A stretch of DNA of 64,000 nucleotides from Helicoverpa zea (lineage: Eukaryota; Arthropoda; Insecta; Lepidoptera; Noctuidae): positions 9,796,001-9,860,000 of the forward strand of contig NC_061473.1 of NCBI RefSeq assembly GCF_022581195.2. Reading direction: 5' to 3'. Shown piece by piece: positions 56,743-64,000 of the stretch; position 1 is the stretch's first letter, and each line of letters starts with the position of its first letter. The notes under the pieces are model-generated. The model was not told the DNA's origin, did no database searches, and worked only from the letters and a program-made list of their open reading frames with translations. Made by a program: the position numbers and the translations under genes.

Positions 56743-57136
56743 CAAGGTGTTGATTTGCATTTGTGCCATAGTTCAGGAGGAGGACATACAATACGTAAAT
56801 AATCGATTGGAATTACAGTAGATTGGAAATAACTAATATGCACTGCTTTTTTTGTCATTGTAATGTCGTGGTATTTCCGAAGTAATCCAATTTTATGAAT
56901 GAAATTTATGAGTGATCGTTGCGTATGCTTTGTGTTTGCGTTTGTGTGAGGGTGCAGCACGGTTTTAACGCCAGTAACATACGCGCCAAGTTTAAATAAG
57001 GCTGGATAACATTTACGGAATTCCGAAAAAAAATGAAAGAAAAAAAATTACGTACCAATTTTTTTATTGATTTGGGTCGAGAATCATTAGCATAATTACC
57101 TCCTTGAATATGGCACGTATGCAAATCAACAGCTTG
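56743..57136 (+). mobile_element. TA-flanked MITE inserted in the minisatellite
   Basis: Terminal inverted repeats start CAAGGTGTTGATTTGCAT and end ATGCAAATCAACAGCTTG, similar over about 38 bp. It is flanked by TA at 56741-56742 and 57137-57138. Removing the element plus one TA restores the array unit GAGAGTATATAAGTGAG exactly. It has no coding capacity. A very similar copy is at 28116-28492. Confidence 0.9.
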
Positions 57137-60100
57137 TATAAGTGAGAGTACATAAGGGGAGTACATAAGGAGAGTACATAGGGAGAGTACATAGGGAGAG
57201 TACATAGGGAGAGTATATAAGTAAGAGTACATAAGGGGAGTACATAAGGAGAGTACATAGGGAGAGTACATAGGGAGAGTACATAGGGAGAGTACATAGG
57301 GAGAGTATACATATAAGTGAGAGTACATAAGGGGAGTACATAAGGAGAGCACATAGGGAGAGTACATAGGGAGAGTACATAGGGAGAGTACATAGGGAGA
57401 GTACATAAGGGGAGTACATAAGGAGAGTACATAGGGAGAGTACATAGGGAGAGTACATAGGGAGAGTACATAAGGAGAGTACATAGGGAGAGTACATAGG
57501 GAGAGTACATAGGGAGAGTACATAGGGAGAGTACATAAGGGGAGTACATAAGGAGAGTACACAAGGAGAGTACACAAGGAGAGTACATAAGGGGTTACAT
57601 AAGGAGATTACATAAGGAGAATACATAAGGGGAGTACATAAGGAGTACATAGGGAGAGTACATAGGGAGAGTACATAGGGAGAGTACATAAGGGGAGTAC
57701 TTAAGGGGAGTACATAAGGGGAGTGTATAAGGAGAGTACATAGGGAGAGTACATAGGGAGAGTACATAGGGAGAGTATATAAGTGAGAGTACATAAGGGG
57801 AGTACATAAGGAGAGTACATAGGGAGAGTACATAGGGAGAGTATATAAGTGAGAGTACATAAGGAGAGTACATAGGGAGAGTACATAGGGAGAGTACATA
57901 AGGGGAGTACATAAGGAGAGTACACAAGGAGAGTACACAAGGAGAGTACATAAGGGGTTACATAAGGAGATTACATAAGGAGAATACATAAGGGGAGTAC
58001 ATAAGGAGTACATAGGGAGAGTACATAGGGAGAGTACATAAGGGGAGTACTTAAGGGGAGTACATAAGGGGAGTGTATAAGGAGAGTACATAGGGAGAGT
58101 ACATAGGGAGAGTACATAGGGAGAGTATATAAGTGAGAGTACATAAGGGGAGTACATAAGGAGAGTACATAGGGAGAGTACATAGGGAGAGTATATAAGT
58201 GAGAGTACATAAGGAGAGTACATAGGGAGAGTACATAGGGAGAGTACATAAGGGGAGTACATAAGGAGAGTACACAAGGAGAGTACACAAGGAGAGTACA
58301 TAAGGGGTTACATAAGGAGATTACATAAGGAGAATACATAAGGGGAGTACATAAGGAGTACATAGGGAGAGTACATAGGGAGAGTACATAGGGAGAGTAC
58401 ATAAGGGGAGTACTTAAGGGGAGTACATAAGGGGAGTGTATAAGGAGAGTACATAGGGAGAGTACATAGGGAGAGTACATAGGGAGAGTATATAAGTGAG
58501 AGTACATAAGGGGAGTACATAAGGGGAGTACATAGGGAGAGTACATAGGGAGAGTACATAGGGAGAGTACATAAGGGGAGTACAAAGGGAGAGTACATAA
58601 GGAGAGTACATAGGGAGAGTACATAGGGAGAGTACATAGGGAGAGTACATAAGGGGAGTACATAAGGAGAGTACACAAGGAGAGTATATAAGGGGTTACA
58701 TAAGGAGATTACATAAGGAGAATACATAAGGGGAGTACACAAGGAGAGTACATAAGGAGAGTACATTGGGAGAGTACATAAGGGGAGTACATAAGGGGAG
58801 TACATAGGGAGAGTACAAAGGGAGAATACATAAGGGGAGTACATAGGGAGAGTACATAGGGAGAGTACATAGGGAGAGTATATAAGTGAGAGTACATAAG
58901 GGGAGTACATAAGGGGAGTACATAGGGAGAGTACATAGGGAGAGTACATAGGGAGAGTACATAAGGGGAGTACTTAAGGGGAGTACATAAGGGGAGTGTA
59001 TAAGGAGAGTACATAGGGAGAGTACATAGGGAGAGTACATAGGGAGAGTATATAAGTGAGAGTACATAAGGGGAGTACATAAGGAGAGTACATAGGGAGA
59101 GTACATAGGGAGAGTATATAAGTGAGAGTACATAGGGAGAGTACATAGGGAGAGTACATAGGGAGAGTATATAAGTGAGAGTACATAAGGGGAGTACATA
59201 AGGAGAGTACATAGGGAGAGTACATAGGGAGAGTACATAGGGAGAGTACATAGGGAGAGTACATAGGGAGAGTATATAAGTGAGAGTACATAGGGAGAGT
59301 ACATAGGGAGAGTATATAAGTGAGAGTACATAAGGGGAGTACATAAGGAGAGTACATAGGGAGAGTACATAGGGAGAGTACATAGGGAGAGTATATAAGT
59401 GAGAGTACATAAGGGGAGTACATAAGGGGAGTACATAGGGAGAGTACATAGGGAGAGTACATAGGGAGAGTACATAGGGAGAGTATATAAGTGAGAGTAC
59501 ATAGGGAGAGTACATAAGGAGAGTACATAGGGAGAGTACATAGGGAGAGTACATAGGGAGAGTACATAGGGAGAGTATATAAGTGAGAGTACATAGGGAG
59601 AGTATATAAGTGAGAGTACATAGGGAGAGTACATAGGGAGAGTATATAAGTGAGAGTACATAAGGGGAGTACATAAGGGGAGTACATAGGGAGAGTACAT
59701 AGGGAGAGTACATAGGGAGAGTACATAAGGGGAGTACTTAAGGGGAGTACATAAGGGGAGTACATAAGGAGAGTACATAGGGAGAGTACATAGGGAGAGT
59801 ACATAGGGAGAGTATATAAGTGAGAGTACATAAGGGGAGTACATAAGGAGAGTACATAGGGAGAGTACATAGGGAGAGTACATAGGGAGAGTATATAAGT
59901 AAGAGTACATAAGGGGAGTACATAAGGAGAGTACATAGGGAGAGTACATAGGGAGAGTACATAGGGAGAGTACATAGGGAGAGTATACATATAAGTGAGA
60001 GTACATAAGGGGAGTACATAAGGAGAGCACATAGGGAGAGTACATAGGGAGAGTACATAGGGAGAGTACATAGGGAGAGTACATAAGGGGAGTACATAAG

Positions 60101-63100
60101 GAGAGTACATAGGGAGAGTACATAGGGAGAGTACATAGGGAGAGTACATAAGGAGAGTACATAGGGAGAGTACATAGGGAGAGTACATAGGGAGAGTACA
60201 TAGGGAGAGTACATAAGGGGAGTACATAAGGAGAGTACACAAGGAGAGTACACAAGGAGAGTACATAAGGGGTTACATAAGGAGATTACATAAGGAGAAT
60301 ACATAAGGGGAGTACATAAGGAGTACATAGGGAGAGTACATAGGGAGAGTACATAGGGAGAGTACATAAGGGGAGTACTTAAGGGGAGTACATAAGGGGA
60401 GTGTATAAGGAGAGTACATAGGGAGAGTACATAGGGAGAGTACATAGGGAGAGTATATAAGTGAGAGTACATAAGGGGAGTACATAAGGAGAGTACATAG
60501 GGAGAGTACATAGGGAGAGTACATAGGGAGAGTACATAAGGAGAGTACATAGGGAGAGTACATAGGGAGAGTACATAAGGGGAGTACATAAGGAGAGTAC
60601 ACAAGGAGAGTACATAAGGGGTTACATAAGGAGATTACATAAGGAGAATACATAAGGGGAGTACACAAGGAGAGTACATAAGGAGAGTACATTGGGAGAG
60701 TACATAGGGAGAGTACATAGGGAGAGTACATAAGGGGAATACTTAAGGGGAGTACATAAGGGGAGTGTATAAGGAGAGTACATAGGGAGAGTACATAGGG
60801 AGAGTACATAGGGAGAGTATATAAGTGAGAGTACATAAGGGGAGTACATAAGGAGAGTACATAGGGAGAGTACATAGGGAGAGTATATAAGTGAGAGTAC
60901 ATAGGGAGAGTACATAGGGAGAGTACATAGGGAGAGTACATAGGGAGAGTATATAAGTGAGAGTACATAAGGGGAGTACATAAGGAGAGTACATAGGGAG
61001 AGTACATAGGGAGAGTACATAGGGAGAGTACATAGGGAGAGTATATAAGTGAGAGTACATAGGGAGAGTACATAGGGAGAGTATATAAGTGAGAGTACAT
61101 AAGGGGAGTACATAAGGAGAGTACATAGGGAGAGTACATAGGGAGAGTACATAGGGAGAGTATATAAGTGAGAGTACATAAGGGGAGTACATAAGGGGAG
61201 TACATAGGGAGAGTACATAGGGAGAGTACATAAGGGGAGTACTTAAGGGGAGTACATAAGGGGAGTACATAAGGGGAGTACATAAGGAGAGTACATAGGG
61301 AGAGTACATAGGGAGAGTATATAAGTGAGAGTACATAAGGGGAGTACATAAGGAGAGTACATAGGGAGAGTACATAGGAAGAGTACATAGGGAGAGTATA
61401 TAAGTAAGAGTACATAAGGGGAGTACATAAGGAGAGTACATAGGGAGAGTACATAGGGAGAGTACATAGGGAGAGTACATAGGGAGAGTACATAGGGAGA
61501 GTACATAGGGAGAGTATACATATAAGTGAGAGTACATAAGGGGAGTACATAAGGAGAGCACATAGGGAGAGTACATAGGGAGAGTACATAGGGAGAGTAC
61601 ATAGGGAGAGTACATAGGGAGAGTACATAAGGGGAGTACTTAAGGGGAGTACATAAGGGGAGTACATAAGGAGAGTACATAGGGAGAGTACATAGGGAGA
61701 GTACATAGGGAGAGTATATAAGTGAGAGTACATAAGGGGAGTACATAAGGAGAGTACATAGGGAGAGTACATAGGGAGAGTACATAGGGAGAGTATATAA
61801 GTGAGAGTACATAGGGAGAGTACATAAGGAGAGTACATAGGGAGAGTACATAGGGAGAGTACATAGGGAGAGTACATAGGGAGAGTATATAAGTGAGAGT
61901 ACATAGGGAGAGTACATAAGGAGAGTACATAGGGAGAGTACATAGGGAGAGTACATAAGGAGAGTACATAGGGAGAGTACATAGGGAGAGTACATAGGGA
62001 GAGTACATAGGGAGAGTACATAGGGAGAGTACATAGGGAGAGTATATAAGTGAGAGTACATAAGGGGAGTACATAAGGAGAGTACACAAGGAGAGTACAT
62101 AGGGAGAGTATATAAGTGAGAGTACATAAGGGGAGTACATAAGGAGAGTACATAGGGAGAGTACATAGGGAGAGTACATAGGGAGAGTACATAAGGAGAG
62201 TACATAGGGAGAGTACATAGGGAGAGTACATAAGGGGAGTACATAAGGAGAGTACACAAGGAGAGTACATAAGGGGTTACATAAGGAGATTACATAAGGA
62301 GAATACATAAGGGGAGTACACAAGGAGAGTACATAAGGAGAGTACATTGGGAGAGTACATAAGGGGAGTACATAAGGGGAGTACATAGGGAGAGTACATA
62401 GGGAGAGTACATAGGGAGAGTATATAAGTGAGAGTACATAGGGAGAGTACATAGGGAGAGTACATAGGGAGAGTACATAGGGAGAGTATATAAGTGAGAG
62501 TACATAAGGGGAGTACATAAGGAGAGTACATAGGGAGAGTACATAGGGAGAGTACATAGGGAGAGTACATAAGGGGAGTACTTAAGGGGAGTACATAAGG
62601 GGAGTACATAAGGGGAGTACATAGGGAGAGTACATAGGGAGAGTACATAGGGAGAGTATATAAGTGAGAGTACATAGGGAGAGTACATAGGGAGAGTACA
62701 TAGGGAGAGTATATAAGTGAGAGTACATAAGGGGAGTACATAAGGAGAGTACATAGGGAGAGTACATAGGGAGAGTACATAGGGAGAGTACATAGGGAGA
62801 GTACATAGGGAGAGTACATAAGGGGAGTACTTAAGGGGAGTACATAAGGGGAGTACATAAGGAGAGTACATAGGGAGAGTACATAGGGAGAGTACATAGG
62901 GAGAGTATATAAGTGAGAGTACATAAGGGGAGTACATAAGGAGAGTACATAGGGAGAGTACATAGGGAGAGTACATAGGGAGAGTACATAGGGAGAGTAT
63001 ATAAGTGAGAGTACATAGGGAGAGTACATAAGGAGAGTACATAGGGAGAGTACATAGGGAGAGTACATAGGGAGAGTACATAGGGAGAGTATATAAGTGA

Positions 63101-63654
63101 GAGTACATAGGGAGAGTACATAAGGAGAGTACATAGGGAGAGTACATAGGGAGAGTATACATATAAGTGAGAGTACATAAGGGGAGTACATAAGGAGAGT
63201 ACATAGGGAGAGTACATAGGGAGAGTACATAGGGAGAGTACATAGGGAGAGTACATAAGGGGAGTACATAAGGAGAGTACACAAGGAGAGTACATAGGGA
63301 GAGTACATAGGGAGAGTACATAGGGAGAGTACATAAGGGGAGTACATAAGGAGAGTACATAGGGAGAGTACATAGGGAGAGTACATAGGGAGAGTACATA
63401 GGGAGAGTACATAAGGGGAGTACATAAGGAGAGTACACAAGGAGAGTACATAAGGGGTTACATAAGGAGATTACATAAGGAGAATACATAAGGGGAGTAC
63501 ACAAGGAGAGTACATAAGGAGAGTACATAAGGGGAGTACATAAGGGGAGTACATAGGGAGAGTACAAAGGGAGAATACATAAGGGATCACAAAGGGAGAG
63601 TATATAAGAGAGAATATAGGGTTAATACATAAGGAAGTACATAAAGGATTAGGG

Positions 63655-63715
63655 GTATCGGGTTAGCCTGAAAGACGACCCCAACATAGTTGGGGAGAGA
63701 CTCGGGAGATGATAA
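63655..63715 (+). mobile_element. SINE 3' end within the decayed minisatellite edge
   Basis: GGTATCGGGTTAGCCTG, GACCCCAACATAGTTGGGG and CTCGGGAGATGATAATGG. Decayed array units (TACATAAGGA-like) occur on both sides. Confidence 0.65.
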
Positions 63716-63814
63716 TGGAGTAAGTTCATATGGGATTGCATAAAGGACTATGAAAGGAAGTACATATGGGGAACAAGAATAAAAACTAAAGTAAATACAT
63801 AAGGAGAATACATA

Positions 63815-63980
63815 ATCCTGGGCTGCGGGATAGTTCGAAAGAGATACCGCGGCCCTGGCACATAAAAGGCCTACGACGGAACACAACGGTTTTTAGTCAG
63901 TAAGAGTCTGACACTCTCTCACCGCTGCTAACCCACAGCGGGAGGTGTCATTTGATGATTTTTGACGTCGTTAAAAAAAG
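63815..63980 (+). mobile_element. Copy of the GTCAGACTCTTACTGAC family in the array edge
   Basis: GGGCTGCGGGATAGTTCGAA to TGACGTCGTTAAAAAAAG. Decayed array units (GGGGAATACATAAG) resume after it, so it inserted into the minisatellite. Confidence 0.65.
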
Positions 63981-64000
63981 GGGGAATACATAAGAAAGAA

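Larger units (their letters stand above)
51061..63650. repeat. About 12.6-kb minisatellite, 13-bp unit, in SAM carrier intron
   Basis: Head-to-tail 13-bp units, mainly GTACATAGGGAGA with variants GTACATAAGGGGA, GTACATAAGGAGA, GTACTTAAGGGGA and GTACACAAGGAGA and a 14-bp GTATATAAGTGAGA. The variants recur in fixed order, giving higher-order repeats. A marker block (GGGGTTACATAAGGAGATTA and onward) appears ten times, at about 52214, 54444, 57591, 57954, 58304, 58692, 60269, 60618, 62273 and 63454. The array is broken once by a 394-bp MITE (56743-57136) and decays past 63570. The minus strand is stop-free in all frames, which yields very long false open frames. Confidence 0.97.

Noticed and set aside
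52219..56769. Minus-strand open frame of about 1516 codons, and dozens of similar ones from 51061 to 63567
   Set aside because: They are translations of the 13-bp minisatellite; all frames give the same repeating peptide. They lie in an intron of the SAM carrier and have no unique domain.
51061..63650. CRISPR-like or telomeric array
   Set aside because: Units are contiguous 13-mers without spacers and contain no run of TTAGG, the insect telomere repeat. The host is eukaryotic.

Overview
This is a eukaryotic nuclear window, most likely from a moth (Lepidoptera, probably noctuid-like). The evidence is AT-rich non-coding DNA, short GC-rich exons with GT-AG introns, and dense repeats of lepidopteran types: tRNA-derived SINEs, Lep1/Helitron-like fragments, piggyBac-like and TA-flanked MITEs and RTE retrotransposon pieces. 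There is no bacterial operon, CRISPR array, rRNA or free-standing tRNA gene. The species call is an inference from repeat style.

Two protein genes can be supported, and they converge tail to tail. (1) A rhophilin gene (Rho-GTPase effector; HR1, BRO1 and PDZ domains) lies on the + strand. Fourteen exons were assembled by reading splice sites from 22199 to 42481. They give an uninterrupted 785-residue frame that ends in a stop. A candidate upstream first coding exon (ATG, 31 codons, matching phase) lies at 9044-9136 and would imply a 13-kb first intron. (2) The last coding exon of a mitochondrial S-adenosylmethionine carrier (SLC25A26 type) lies on the - strand at 50737-51015. Its upstream exons lie beyond the right edge of the window.

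Layout: 1-9043 is non-coding with repeat fragments. 9044-22198 is the putative first intron or 5' region of rhophilin and contains a 2.06-kb DNA transposon with a 4-bp target duplication. 22199-42481 is rhophilin. Its introns carry SINEs, MITEs, a 77-bp x 12 tandem array derived from an exon end with its splice donor, and a hAT transposon (8-bp target duplication) that is itself interrupted by two other elements. 42482-44171 is the likely rhophilin 3' UTR, with a cluster of CTCF-like motifs. 44395-49826 looks like one large TA-flanked DNA element holding an RTE retrotransposon, a piggyBac-like MITE, a Helitron-like fragment and a 1.4-kb foldback element. 50737-51015 is the SAM carrier exon. 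51061 to the window end is a roughly 12.6-kb minisatellite (13-bp unit) in the carrier intron, with three transposable-element insertions in or beside it.

The very long minus-strand open frames in the minisatellite (up to about 1500 codons) are a by-product of a stop-free 13-bp unit and are not genes. I see no evidence for a new multi-gene system. The unusual material is structural: the tandem splice donors, the frame-independent minisatellite and the nested transposons whose empty sites can be read from the sequence.
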